DNA of 48,651 bases from Clostridium sp. Cult3 (lineage in GTDB: Bacteria; Bacillota; Clostridia; Tissierellales; Tepidimicrobiaceae): NCBI RefSeq assembly GCF_021655115.1, contig NZ_PPXY01000029.1:1-48651 (forward strand), read 5' to 3'. Positions 8,953 through 16,733 of the stretch are shown here, piece by piece. The notes beneath the pieces were generated by a model. The model saw only the letters and a program-made list of their open reading frames with translations, ran no database searches and was not told the origin of the DNA. Position 1 is the stretch's first letter; every line of letters starts with the position of its first letter. Both the position numbers and the translations under genes were made by a program.

Positions 8953-9097
8953 ATGACAGAGTAGATAGTTTGCGTAAAGTGTCAGAGGATGGGACGTTGC
9001 CTCTGAACGAAGAGCTAGTCATAAGCTTGCGTTAAACTGTCGCGTTCGCTGGCACATCGTAGAGGAAGTCTCTTTCTAGATGTGACGGTTCTGTCAT
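8953..9097 (+). ncRNA. Tetrahydrofolate (THF) riboswitch
   Basis: The leader has the THF riboswitch core: GAGTAGAT, TTTGCGTAAAGTGT, GATGGGACG, AACGAAGAG. P1 is ATGACAGA (8953-8960)/TCTGTCAT (9090-9097). P2 uses AGTTT/AAACT, and P3 is CAGAGG/CCTCTG. An extra hairpin, CACATC ... GATGTG (about 9053-9084), lies between P2 and the 3' side of P1 and is not in the compact form I know. The 3' strand of P3 (GCCTC, 8999-9003) could alternatively pair with GAGGC of the folT Shine-Dalgarno (9112-9116), which suggests translational control. Class assignment comes from motif match and from the folate transporter that follows. Confidence 0.8.
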
Positions 9098-9124
9098 ATC
9101 AACTGTGAAAGGAGGCTTTTTTGT

Positions 9125-9658
9125 ATGCAGAAAATTAGCACAAAGAACATTGCTTATTTTGGTCTTTTAATTGCACTTAATGTCGTATTAACGCGTGTAG
9201 GTAGTATTAGGATAGGTGGTGGAGGAGTCGAACTTGTTAGAATAGGCTTCGGTGGCTATCCTGTAATATTCGCAGGCATAGTATTTGGACCTTTAGCAGG
9301 GGGAGTAGTTGGTGCAGTAGGAGATGTTATTGGGCACTTTATGAGCCCTATGGGTCCATATATGCCACATTTTACTATATCTGCAGCTTTAACAGGGATA
9401 ATACCAGGTGTTGTTATGATGTTATTTAAAGACCAGAAAGCTAAAAGTTCCTTTTGGAAATTGACATTGGCAATAGCATTAGGTCAGATTACCACGTCCA
9501 TATTTTTAGTACCATATTTTATGCAAACACTATTCAGCGTCCCGATGGTAACTACGGTTCCAGGAAGGGTAATCGCCCAAGCAGTTCATATACCACTATA
9601 TGCCTATGTAACGAAGGTTTTAGTTAGTCGATTATCTCTAGCATGGGATACCAACTAG
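9125..9658 (+). CDS. folT: Folate ECF transporter S component FolT
   Basis: This 177-aa, five- to six-helix S component of an energy-coupling factor transporter binds folate and docks onto a shared EcfA-A'-T module, which is not in this window. It shows the typical S-component N-terminus (KNIAYFGLLIALNVVLTRV) and the FolT-like RIGFGGYPVIFAGIVFGP and GDVIGHFMSPMGPYMPHFT segments. ATG 9125 is preceded by AAAGGAGG (9108-9115) at 9 nt. The upstream THF riboswitch independently supports folate as the cargo. It is monocistronic and closed by a strong terminator. Confidence 0.92.
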   Translation: MQKISTKNIAYFGLLIALNVVLTRVGSIRIGGGGVELVRIGFGGYPVIFAGIVFGPLAGGVVGAVGDVIGHFMSPMGPYMPHFTISAALTGIIPGVVMMLFKDQKAKSSFWKLTLAIALGQITTSIFLVPYFMQTLFSVPMVTTVPGRVIAQAVHIPLYAYVTKVLVSRLSLAWDTN

Positions 9659-9664
9659 GGTAAG

Positions 9665-9695
9665 AGCCACTGCCTATATATGCAGTGGCTTTTTT
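9665..9695 (+). terminator. Intrinsic terminator of folT
   Basis: A perfect 9-bp stem AGCCACTGC/GCAGTGGCT (9665-9673 with 9682-9690) is followed by TTTTTT. Confidence 0.92.
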
Positions 9696-9807
9696 GATAT
9701 TATCAATTTAAATCTATATAATATAAATAGGGGATAACCTGGGGGGAAGGTATGTCTCTTTTTGCCTATGGATTAAATTATTAATAAAATAAAGGAGATG
9801 TATATTT

Positions 9808-10815
9808 GTGAAAGTAGCTATAATCACTGACAAGCCAAGAGTCAAGTATTTACCTACAGAAGAAGGGTTATTGGAGGATAAACAAAAGAGAAATACCATA
9901 AAGGGTATAAAAAGGGTGCTTTCCGAAAGATTTGATTGTATAGATATGGTATTTGACGACAACACGGTTGGAAAACTGAAAAAGGAAAAGATAGACCTGG
10001 TTTTTAATCTATGCAATGGAATCCGTGGCGATGCAAGATTATCTCAGTTACCAGCAGTACTAGAGTATGCAGGCATACCTTACACTGGTTCATCACCTTT
10101 AGGTCATGGTCTAGCATATAACAAGATATATTCCTGCAGGATTTTCAAGGAATCAGGAGTGCCAACACCAAACTTTATCTATGTATATGATATAAAGGAA
10201 ATAGAAAATGTGAATATCAATTATCCGGTTTTAGTAAAACCTAAAGATGAGGGTTCTAGCAGAGGAATCCATGAAAATAGTTTGGTGTTTAATAAGGAAG
10301 AGTTAATTCAAAGGATTCAAAAAGACTTAGAAATATATAATCCACCTATGATGATAAACGAATTCATAGAAGGCAGAGAATTCACCGTAGGGGTTCTAGG
10401 CAATAATGATAATATAGACGTACTCCCTATATTGGAAGTAGACTTTTCAAACTTACCCGATCATTTAAACAATATCTATAGTTTTGAAGTCAAGGTTCAT
10501 TATGGAGATAAGACCCTATTCCATGTACCAGCTAGATTAAAAGAAGAGACAAAGAAAAAAATAGAAAATACAGCAGTAAAAGCTTATAAGGCCTTAGAAA
10601 TGCGGGATTATGCAAGAGTTGACATTAGATTAAAAGATGGGATTCCCTATGTATTAGAAATAAACTCTTTGCCAGGATTAATGAAAGGTCATAGCGATAT
10701 AACTAAAATGGCAGAAGCAGCTGGCATAGGTTATAAAGGCTTAATCATGAAAATAGTTAAAAATGCAATAGATAGATATGGTTTATACGACAAATTAGAG
10801 TATAAAACTGTGTAG
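9808..10815 (+). CDS. D-Ala-D-Ala ligase-like ATP-grasp protein
   Basis: This 335-aa ATP-grasp enzyme is related to D-alanine-D-alanine ligase. It has an N-terminal Rossmann-like domain (KVAIITDKPR), YPVLVKPKDEGSSRGI for ATP binding, and the C-terminal VLEINSLPGL containing the Mg-binding E and N. GTG 9808 is chosen from AAAGGAG (9791-9797) at 10 nt. Classical Ddl has a GGxSxEhevS start motif, which is absent here, so it may ligate other amino or carboxylic acids. It lies alone between terminators with no cell-wall genes alongside, so a role outside peptidoglycan synthesis is possible. The ATP-grasp family is certain; the substrate is not. Confidence 0.82.
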   Translation: MKVAIITDKPRVKYLPTEEGLLEDKQKRNTIKGIKRVLSERFDCIDMVFDDNTVGKLKKEKIDLVFNLCNGIRGDARLSQLPAVLEYAGIPYTGSSPLGHGLAYNKIYSCRIFKESGVPTPNFIYVYDIKEIENVNINYPVLVKPKDEGSSRGIHENSLVFNKEELIQRIQKDLEIYNPPMMINEFIEGREFTVGVLGNNDNIDVLPILEVDFSNLPDHLNNIYSFEVKVHYGDKTLFHVPARLKEETKKKIENTAVKAYKALEMRDYARVDIRLKDGIPYVLEINSLPGLMKGHSDITKMAEAAGIGYKGLIMKIVKNAIDRYGLYDKLEYKTV

Positions 10816-10820
10816 AACCA

Positions 10821-10838
10821 CTGCCCAAAGTAGGGCAG
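10821..10838. terminator. Short hairpin between convergent genes
   Basis: CTGCCC (10821-10826) pairs with GGGCAG (10833-10838) around AAAGTA, just after the ATP-grasp stop. The T-run is weak (CTTCTATT). Confidence 0.45.
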
Positions 10839-10843
10839 GGCTT

Positions 10844-11440
10844 CTATTCATAAGCTAAAAAAGATCTTTTCATCTGATCATAAGGTCTTATCCCTACCAT
10901 TTTATGTTTATCATTAATAATAAAAGTAGGGGTACCCTCTACCTCAAATTTCATTATTAATTCTTTAGCTTCCTCAAGCTTTGAATCAAACTTACCTGTA
11001 TCAATTAATTGGTTCATTTCATCGATATTAAGTCCTGCTTCTTTTGCTACTTGATCGAGGATTTCATTTTTACCAATATTTTTTAGGTCTACAAAATACG
11101 CTTTAAATACCCCTTTAGAAAATTCATCGTATTTGCCCACAGTTTTTGCATATTCTCCAACTAAAAGGGCTCTGTGGGTATTAAAGTCCATTTCTTGCTT
11201 ATTATATTTGATTCCATATTCGGCTCCCATATTGTTTTGCATCTCAAACATTTTATCTGCGTAAGCCTTTGGGTGCTTGGATTCAACACTCCTGCCTTCT
11301 ACAGGTATATCGGGATGCATCTCATAGGGAATCCACTCCACTGTAAATTTCACTTTATCCTTTTTAAGCCTGTCAAATATCCTTGTAGCTAGATAACAGA
11401 AAGGACAAGCAAAATCTGAAAACACCTTAATATTTAACAC
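10844..11440 (-). CDS. DsbA-family (FrnE-like) thiol oxidoreductase, paralogue 1
   Basis: This 198-aa thioredoxin-fold protein has the CPFC active site at residues 12-15, a large helical insertion, and EGTPTFIINDK with the conserved cis-proline. There is no signal peptide, so it is cytoplasmic, as expected for FrnE-type members that act as disulfide oxidoreductases or isomerases. GTG 11440 is chosen: it follows TAGGAGGG at good spacing, and the longer ATG frame (to 11500) adds 20 residues unlike the family. A clear paralogue of equal length lies at 16734-17330 on the same strand. The substrate is unknown. Confidence 0.87.
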   Translation of the reverse strand: MLNIKVFSDFACPFCYLATRIFDRLKKDKVKFTVEWIPYEMHPDIPVEGRSVESKHPKAYADKMFEMQNNMGAEYGIKYNKQEMDFNTHRALLVGEYAKTVGKYDEFSKGVFKAYFVDLKNIGKNEILDQVAKEAGLNIDEMNQLIDTGKFDSKLEEAKELIMKFEVEGTPTFIINDKHKMVGIRPYDQMKRSFLAYE

Positions 11441-11583
11441 GATCTTCCCTCCTAAACTAATAGTTGAACTATATATACCCAAAATGTTAGTGGCAGGCAC
11501 TAACTTATGTATTTATTCCAAATTTAAGGAATGGCTAAATAGGTGATATAATAAAAATAGAATTTTAATAGGAGGTAATATAC

Positions 11584-12189
11584 ATGAAAATATTGGTCAC
11601 AGGTTTTGAACCCTTTGGAGGGGAGAACATAAATCCAGCATTGGAAGCCATAAACAGATTGGAAGATCAGATATTAGGGGCAAATATAATCAAATTGGAA
11701 CTACCTACTGTATTTAACAAATCCATAGAAAGATTAGAAAAAGCCTTGGAAGAGGAAAGGCCAGATGTGGTCTTATCCATTGGCCAGGCAGGAGGAAGGA
11801 ACAGAATAACCATCGAAAGAGTAGCTATTAATATAAACGATGCAAGAATTCCTGACAATGAAGGGAATCAACCTATAGACGAACCTATATTTGTGGATGG
11901 CGATACAGCCTATTTCTCCAACCTTCCCATTAAAAGGATGGTAAAAGCTATGAAAGAAAACCATATACCAGCAGAAATATCCAATACTGCTGGTACCTAT
12001 GTATGCAATCATGTAATGTATGGTATTTTATACAATATAGAAAAGAAATATCCCCACATGAAAGGGGGGTTTATACATATACCTTATCTTCCTAGCCAAG
12101 CCATAGCCAAACCTGCTGCACCAAGTATGGCTTTAGAGGATATCGTTAAGGGGTTGACCGTTGGGATACAAGCTATTGTTGGGGAGTAG
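11584..12189 (+). CDS. pcp: Pyroglutamyl-peptidase I (pyrrolidone-carboxylate peptidase)
   Basis: This 201-aa cytoplasmic cysteine peptidase of family C15 removes N-terminal pyroglutamate from peptides. It has the family start ([12 protein letters not shown]) and the catalytic triad E (ITIERVA), C (GTYVCNH) and H (GGFIHIP). The length is slightly short of the usual ~215 but complete. RBS AGGAGG is at about 11571. It is a single-gene unit; nothing nearby ties it to a pathway beyond general peptide use. Confidence 0.95.
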   Translation: MKILVTGFEPFGGENINPALEAINRLEDQILGANIIKLELPTVFNKSIERLEKALEEERPDVVLSIGQAGGRNRITIERVAININDARIPDNEGNQPIDEPIFVDGDTAYFSNLPIKRMVKAMKENHIPAEISNTAGTYVCNHVMYGILYNIEKKYPHMKGGFIHIPYLPSQAIAKPAAPSMALEDIVKGLTVGIQAIVGE

Positions 12190-12299
12190 CAGATGTCTAT
12201 TCCTCGCTCCGTCAACCAATATTTATTTCTAACACTACAATCTTTGAAATAGATACCTTATCATCAATATTGATAATGCCTTTCTTTGCCTATAATGAA

Positions 12300-12336
12300 A
12301 CAAAGGCCATTATCGAGTTAAGATAATGGCCTTTGT
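12300..12336 (-). terminator. Terminator of the MoeA-like gene
   Basis: A perfect 15-bp stem ACAAAGGCCATTATC/GATAATGGCCTTTGT (12300-12314 with 12322-12336) begins right after the MoeA-like stop on the minus strand. The minus-strand tail is T-rich (TTTCATTATA). Confidence 0.85.
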
Positions 12337-12338
12337 CG

Positions 12339-13361
12339 TTAATATTTACCAAAATGGCAATTAGGGAATGTGCAGGTTTCACAGCCTAAACATTGGCCAC
12401 CATAGCCCATTCTTGTTATATCCTTACGGTCAATTTTCTCTCCCGCAAGCACTCTAGGTAACAACAAATCAAAGGCAGTGGTACGTGCAAACATTACACA
12501 TCCTGGTAATCCAAATAGGGGTATTCCATCTAGGTAAGAAAATAGCAACATGGCTCCAGGTAAAATTGGTGTTCCATAGGTTATGATATCAGCTCCTGTA
12601 GATTTAATAGCTCCAGGGGTTTTATCATCTGGATCTATGGACATTCCGCCTGTTACTATGATAAGCTCTGCTCCCATATCTTTAGATTTCAAAATCTCTT
12701 CCCTTATTATATCTATTTCATCTGGAACTATGGTTTTATGAAACACCTTAGAACCATATGTTTTAAGTTTATTTTCTATAACTGGACCAAATTTATCATC
12801 AATTCTACCCTTATAAACTTCAGATCCGGTAATGATCACAGAAGATTTAAGACTATCAAAAGGTTTTATTTTGAAAATTGGGCCTTTGTTATTTACTATT
12901 CTTTCTACTTCTAACATTTTTTCTTTTTCAATGGTGAGAGGGATTATTCTACATCCACCTATTAGATGGTCTTTTTCTATAGGTATATTTCCATGTATAG
13001 TTGCCAGACATATATTTTCGAGATCATTTATTGAATCTAATAGTTCTCTATCTATTTTTAACAATCCCCTATACTTAGGCATTATATTGATTTTACCTTC
13101 TTTAGGGGCTGTATAATAGACCCCCTCTCCGCAGATCAAATCTCCTAAGGCTATAGCTGCATCATCCTCATGTAGCTCATTTTCACTTAATTCATAAATA
13201 TATACATGCTCTTTACCTATTCGCAGCAACCTTTCTATATCTTCTTCCTGAATAATGTGACCCTTTCTGAAAGCTGTTCCTTTAAATTCGCCAGGTATTA
13301 TTTCCGTAATATCATGGGCTAGTACTGTGCCTATAGCATCCTCTACTCTCATGACTTTCAT
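12339..13361 (-). CDS. MoeA/MogA-like molybdopterin-binding protein with C-terminal cysteine cluster
   Basis: This 340-aa protein has a MoeA-like N-terminal part (VEDAIGTVLAHDIT) and a MoCF-biosynthesis (MogA/MoeA) domain from about residue 170, with IITGSEV, IVTGGMSIDPDD and FGLPGCVMF. It probably inserts or handles molybdenum in molybdopterin. The C-terminus has a tight cysteine group (QCLGCETCTFPNC, four Cys) that could bind Fe-S or zinc; this is not a feature of standard MoeA. ATG 13361 follows AAGGGGG. It is divergent from the ModE-like/ModABC genes, consistent with a molybdenum island serving xanthine dehydrogenase. It is not a confirmed MoeA replacement. Confidence 0.83.
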   Translation of the reverse strand: MKVMRVEDAIGTVLAHDITEIIPGEFKGTAFRKGHIIQEEDIERLLRIGKEHVYIYELSENELHEDDAAIALGDLICGEGVYYTAPKEGKINIMPKYRGLLKIDRELLDSINDLENICLATIHGNIPIEKDHLIGGCRIIPLTIEKEKMLEVERIVNNKGPIFKIKPFDSLKSSVIITGSEVYKGRIDDKFGPVIENKLKTYGSKVFHKTIVPDEIDIIREEILKSKDMGAELIIVTGGMSIDPDDKTPGAIKSTGADIITYGTPILPGAMLLFSYLDGIPLFGLPGCVMFARTTAFDLLLPRVLAGEKIDRKDITRMGYGGQCLGCETCTFPNCHFGKY

Positions 13362-13488
13362 TAAAAATTCCCCCTTATATGTTTTAAAGAAAAGATATTT
13401 AATAATTAGAATGGACTTATAGAAATCAATAATTTTTTTATTATAGCATATCTAGTTTAAATTTGCTTTAATATTTACACAAATTTAT

Positions 13489-13517
13489 TTGCATTTATTA
13501 TTTACTTATAATATAAT
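13489..13517 (+). promoter_or_regulatory. Promoter of the ModE-like regulator gene
   Basis: TTGCAT (13489-13494) and TATAAT (13512-13517) are separated by 17 nt, 46 nt before the start. The region between the divergent genes is very A/T-rich. I could not recognise a ModE box. Confidence 0.6.
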
Positions 13518-13563
13518 ACTTTTAGTTAGAGTGATTAGATGCAAGGGATGAGAAGATAATATT

Positions 13564-13911
13564 ATGACTTTTGAAACTGATAGAGAGTTAAATTATGATA
13601 TAAAGACGAGGATTATTTCTGACGACGCTGCTTTTGGTCCAGGGGTTGCTAGGATTATGACTCTTGTAAAGGAGACCAATAGTTTATCAAGAGCATATGA
13701 GAGCATGGGACTTTCTTCTAGTAAGGGGTGGAGAATCATTAAAGAAGCTGAAGAATGCTTAGGCTTTCCGTTATTTCTTACTACTATTGGTGGAAAAGAC
13801 GGTGGTAGTACTAAATTAACTAAGGAAGGAGAACAGCTGTTAGCGAAGTATCAATCCTTTGTAGATGAATTAAATAAGGAAGCTGAGAAGTTATTTAACA
13901 AATATTTTTAA
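13564..13911 (+). CDS. ModE-like winged-helix transcriptional regulator (no molybdate domain)
   Basis: This 115-aa protein resembles the N-terminal DNA-binding domain of ModE. A LysR-like winged helix contains FGPGVARIMTLVKETNSLSRA and SSSKGWRIIKEAE as the recognition helix, then TKEGEQLLAKYQSF. It lacks the C-terminal Mop domains that bind molybdate, as do many clostridial ModE-like proteins, so sensing must be indirect or use another ligand. It sits just before modABC and divergent from the MoeA-like gene, so it probably regulates both. The ribosome-binding site is weak. Confidence 0.85.
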   Translation: MTFETDRELNYDIKTRIISDDAAFGPGVARIMTLVKETNSLSRAYESMGLSSSKGWRIIKEAEECLGFPLFLTTIGGKDGGSTKLTKEGEQLLAKYQSFVDELNKEAEKLFNKYF

Positions 13912-13915
13912 TAGG

Positions 13916-13941
13916 AATCGTCCATTAGATAGGACGATTTT
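13916..13941 (+). terminator. Terminator between modE-like gene and modA
   Basis: AATCGTCC (13916-13923) pairs perfectly with GGACGATT (13932-13939), followed by TTTT. It separates the regulator from the transporter genes, perhaps as an attenuator. Confidence 0.75.
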
Positions 13942-14048
13942 AAAACAATACCGATAATCTCAAAAAAGATGAACGCCTTATAATTATTCTATCTACTCAT
14001 TAATAAAACTGTCCGATGAAATAGGCTAAAAAAAGGAGGAAAATGAAT

Positions 14049-14857
14049 ATGAAAAAACTTTAACTTTGCTGTTTGTGTGTATTTTAGCGAGTACATATAT
14101 GGTAGGGTGTAGCAAAAAACAACAAGATAGTTGGGGAACTAACGTTAATGAAATCGAAGAAGGAGAAATAGAGTTATTAGTATCTGCTGCTGCTAGTTTA
14201 ACGGATGTACTAGAAGAAATAAAAGAGGTTTATAAAAACCATGAACCTAATACAAAAATAACATTTACTTTTGGCGGTTCAGGTGCATTGCAAACTCAAA
14301 TAGAAGAAGGAGCTCCCGTAGATATATTCATATCAGCCGCTCAAAAACAAATGGATACACTAGAAAAAGGTGGGGAAATATTAGAAGATAGTAGAAAGAC
14401 ATTATTAATAAATAAAGTTGTGTTGATTACCCCTAAAGGTGATGATAAAAACATTTCCTCCTTTGATGATCTAATCAATGAAAATATTGAAAGAATTGCT
14501 ATAGGAGATCCTTCCAATGTTCCAGTAGGCCAATATAGCGAGGAAATATTCTCTAATTTAAATATTAAAGATACTATTAACTCAAAACTTATACTAGCTA
14601 ATGATGTTCGAACTGTACTAGCTTGGGTTGAAAGTGGGGAAGTAGATTGTGGTATTGTTTATGCGACCGATGCTTTTACATCGGACAAGGTAAAGATTAT
14701 TACTGAGGCTCCAGCAGGAAGTCATAAGGAAGTGAGTTATCCAGCAGCTGTAGTTAAGTCTAGTAAACATGTAGATAGTGCGAAAGCCTTTATCGATTTT
14801 CTAGCTACAGATGAGGCCAAAAATATATTTGAAAAATACGGTTTTGCTATGAAGTAG
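14049..14857 (+). CDS. modA: Molybdate ABC transporter binding lipoprotein ModA, apparent frameshift in signal peptide
   Basis: ModA is the extracellular molybdate/tungstate-binding protein. The body is intact, including LLVSAAASLTDVLEEI, TFGGSGALQTQIEEGAPVDIF and the C-terminal IDFLATDEA. The best-placed start, ATG 14049 (9 nt after GGAGG), runs into a stop after MKKL. Adding one A to the A6 run just after that ATG would give MKKTLTLLFVCILASTYMVGC, a textbook lipoprotein signal with lipobox MVGC. Read as written, translation would have to begin at TTG 14066, leaving a hydrophobic lipobox segment without the positive n-region. This may be a sequencing error, a real lesion, or slippage on the A-tract. 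It heads a modABC operon. Confidence 0.88.
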
Positions 14858-14863
14858 AAATGG

Positions 14864-15550
14864 ATGAATGATAATATGAATTATTCACCATTGTTAATAT
14901 CATTAAAAGCTGCATTATTTGCGACTGTTATTACTTTCTTTTTAGGAATTTATATAGCGTTTTTAATTACAAAGCTAAAAAGATTTAAGGGGCTAGTGGA
15001 TGGATTTTTAACCCTTCCACTAGTTTTACCTCCTACTGTTGTTGGATTCTTTCTATTGATCATATTTGGTAAGAATAGTTTTATAGGAAATGTATTGGGA
15101 AGGTTTAATATCTCTATTGTATTTAGTAATGCTGCAACTGTTATAGCATCTACAGTAGTGGCTTTTCCCTTGATGTATAGAACTGTAAGAGGGGCATTTG
15201 AACAATTAGATAGAAATATGATCTATGTAGCTAGAACTTTAGGTTTATCTGAACACCAAATATTTATTAAAATAATGCTTCCCAATAGTTTTTCTAGTAT
15301 AATGGCCGGCACAATATTAACCTTTGCTAGAGCTTTAGGTGAATTTGGGGCAACTATTATGCTGGCAGGAAATATCCCAGGCAAGACTCAGACCATGTCT
15401 GTTGCTATATATAGTGCAGTTCAAGCTGGGAACAGAGCTCTAGCTTATAGATGGGTAGCAATAATGGCTACTATGTCTTTTATAACCATACTATTAATGG
15501 ATAAGTTTGAGACTGTACAGATAAATAGGATTGGGAAAGGGGGCAATTAA
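14864..15550 (+). CDS. modB: Molybdate ABC transporter permease ModB
   Basis: This 228-aa inner-membrane permease has about five to six helices. The EAA-like loop RTLGLSEHQIFIKIMLPNS contacts ModC. ALGEFGATIMLAGNIPGKTQTM is the standard ModB/CysT signature. It starts 6 nt after modA (ATG 14864; ATG 14876 is also possible) with no clear ribosome-binding site, so translation is probably coupled to modA. Its GGAAAGGGGG end supplies the Shine-Dalgarno for modC. Confidence 0.92.
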   Translation: MNDNMNYSPLLISLKAALFATVITFFLGIYIAFLITKLKRFKGLVDGFLTLPLVLPPTVVGFFLLIIFGKNSFIGNVLGRFNISIVFSNAATVIASTVVAFPLMYRTVRGAFEQLDRNMIYVARTLGLSEHQIFIKIMLPNSFSSIMAGTILTFARALGEFGATIMLAGNIPGKTQTMSVAIYSAVQAGNRALAYRWVAIMATMSFITILLMDKFETVQINRIGKGGN

Positions 15551-15552
15551 CT

Positions 15553-16614
15553 ATCCTATATGTTAAGATCAAAAAGAACTTCGGGGATTTTATATTAGAT
15601 ATAGAATTTGAAACTTGTGATGAAACATTAGCTTTTCTGGGGGCTTCTGGCTGTGGCAAGAGTATGACTTTAAAATGTATTGCAGGAATTGAAAAACCTG
15701 ATGAAGGTCAAATTGTATTAAACAATAGAGTGTTGTTTGATAGCCAAGAAAAGATAAATTTATTACCTCAAGAGAGAAAAGTAGGATTGTTGTTTCAAAA
15801 CTATGCTCTTTTTCCTAATATGACTTTAGAGGAAAATATAGCTATTGGTGTTCCTAAAAACTGCAAGAACAAACAGAAAGTTATTGAAGAGAAGATAAAT
15901 ACCTTTTCTCTAAAAGGTCTAGAGAATAATTATCCCCATCAATTGTCAGGTGGACAGCAGCAAAGGGTGGCTTTAGCAAGAATGTTAGTAAATGAGCCAG
16001 AGATTTTGATGTTAGATGAACCTTTTTCAGCATTAGATGAACATTTGAGATGGAAAATGGAACAAGAGCTTATTGATATATTAAGAGAAAATCAGGGAAG
16101 TGCTATATATGTTTCTCATAATAAAGACGAGGTCTATAGGATATGCGATAGAATTGCAATACTACACGATGGGAAGATAGAGGAAATAAAAGATAAGGAG
16201 AGTTTGTTTAACAATCCTAAGACCTATAATTCGGCTATTTTAACAGGGTGTGAAAATATATCAAAGGTGGAACAAATATCAGAGAACAAGGTTTATGCAA
16301 TAGATTGGGGAGTTGAGTTAATATGTAAGGAAATAATTGATGAGGATATAAAATATGTTGGTATACACAAACATGAAATCAATTTGTATCCTAAAATTGG
16401 ATTGGAAAATTCTTTCGAGTTAAAATTGATAGATGTAATCCGTAATAGGAGCTCTTATACTTTGGTTTTAAGCAGTATAGCAAGGGATAGCAGGGATGCT
16501 AGTTCTCATATATATGCAGAACTTTCCCAGGATGAATTTAACAAACACTCTTTTGACTCTATGGGGTTAGTATATGTAAATATTAATCCAGAAAGTTTGC
16601 TACTACTGAGATGA
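15553..16614 (+). CDS. modC: Molybdate ABC transporter ATPase ModC, no standard start codon
   Basis: This ~353-aa protein has an ABC ATPase domain with Walker A GASGCGKS, signature LSGGQQQRVALAR, and Walker B ILMLDEP with H-loop VSHN, then a C-terminal regulatory region of about 120 residues. The frame is open across the modB stop, but upstream of the Walker A it contains no ATG, GTG or TTG. The family-like N-terminus LYVKIKKNFGDF begins at codon ATC 15553, 9 nt after AAAGGGGG, where ATG would be expected. So either ATC is used, the start codon is mutated, or there is an error. The first in-frame ATG, 15664, follows the Walker A and cannot give an active ATPase. Confidence 0.85.
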   Translation: MLYVKIKKNFGDFILDIEFETCDETLAFLGASGCGKSMTLKCIAGIEKPDEGQIVLNNRVLFDSQEKINLLPQERKVGLLFQNYALFPNMTLEENIAIGVPKNCKNKQKVIEEKINTFSLKGLENNYPHQLSGGQQQRVALARMLVNEPEILMLDEPFSALDEHLRWKMEQELIDILRENQGSAIYVSHNKDEVYRICDRIAILHDGKIEEIKDKESLFNNPKTYNSAILTGCENISKVEQISENKVYAIDWGVELICKEIIDEDIKYVGIHKHEINLYPKIGLENSFELKLIDVIRNRSSYTLVLSSIARDSRDASSHIYAELSQDEFNKHSFDSMGLVYVNINPESLLLLR

Positions 16615-16660
16615 TTTTAGAGACTATTATATAATAGCTACAACAGAAAAATAAATTGAA

Positions 16661-16702
16661 TAATAAACTGTGCAAACTTTCTTAGCTTTGCACAGTTTAT
16701 TA
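16661..16702. terminator. Bidirectional terminator after modC
   Basis: A perfect 16-bp stem TAATAAACTGTGCAAA/TTTGCACAGTTTATTA (16661-16676 with 16687-16702) lies between modC (+) and the DsbA-like gene (-), with A/T-rich flanks on both sides. Confidence 0.82.
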
Positions 16703-16733
16703 TACTAAGATTATTATCAAAAGAAGTGGACAC

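Noticed and set aside
9714-10016. A 100-aa minus-strand frame over the start of the ATP-grasp gene
   Set aside because: Overlaps a well-supported gene, low-complexity Ser/Phe content, no ribosome-binding site.
12262-12285. TTATCATCAATATTGATAATG as a second Fur-like box
   Set aside because: It lies past the pcp stop with no promoter nearby, and its half-site spacing differs from the 22069 palindrome; probably chance in AT-rich DNA.
15560-15600. ATG 15560 as modC start
   Set aside because: It is in another frame (MLRSKRTSGILY then stop); it would need an added base, and its 16-nt distance from the Shine-Dalgarno is too long. ATC 15553 fits spacing and homology better.
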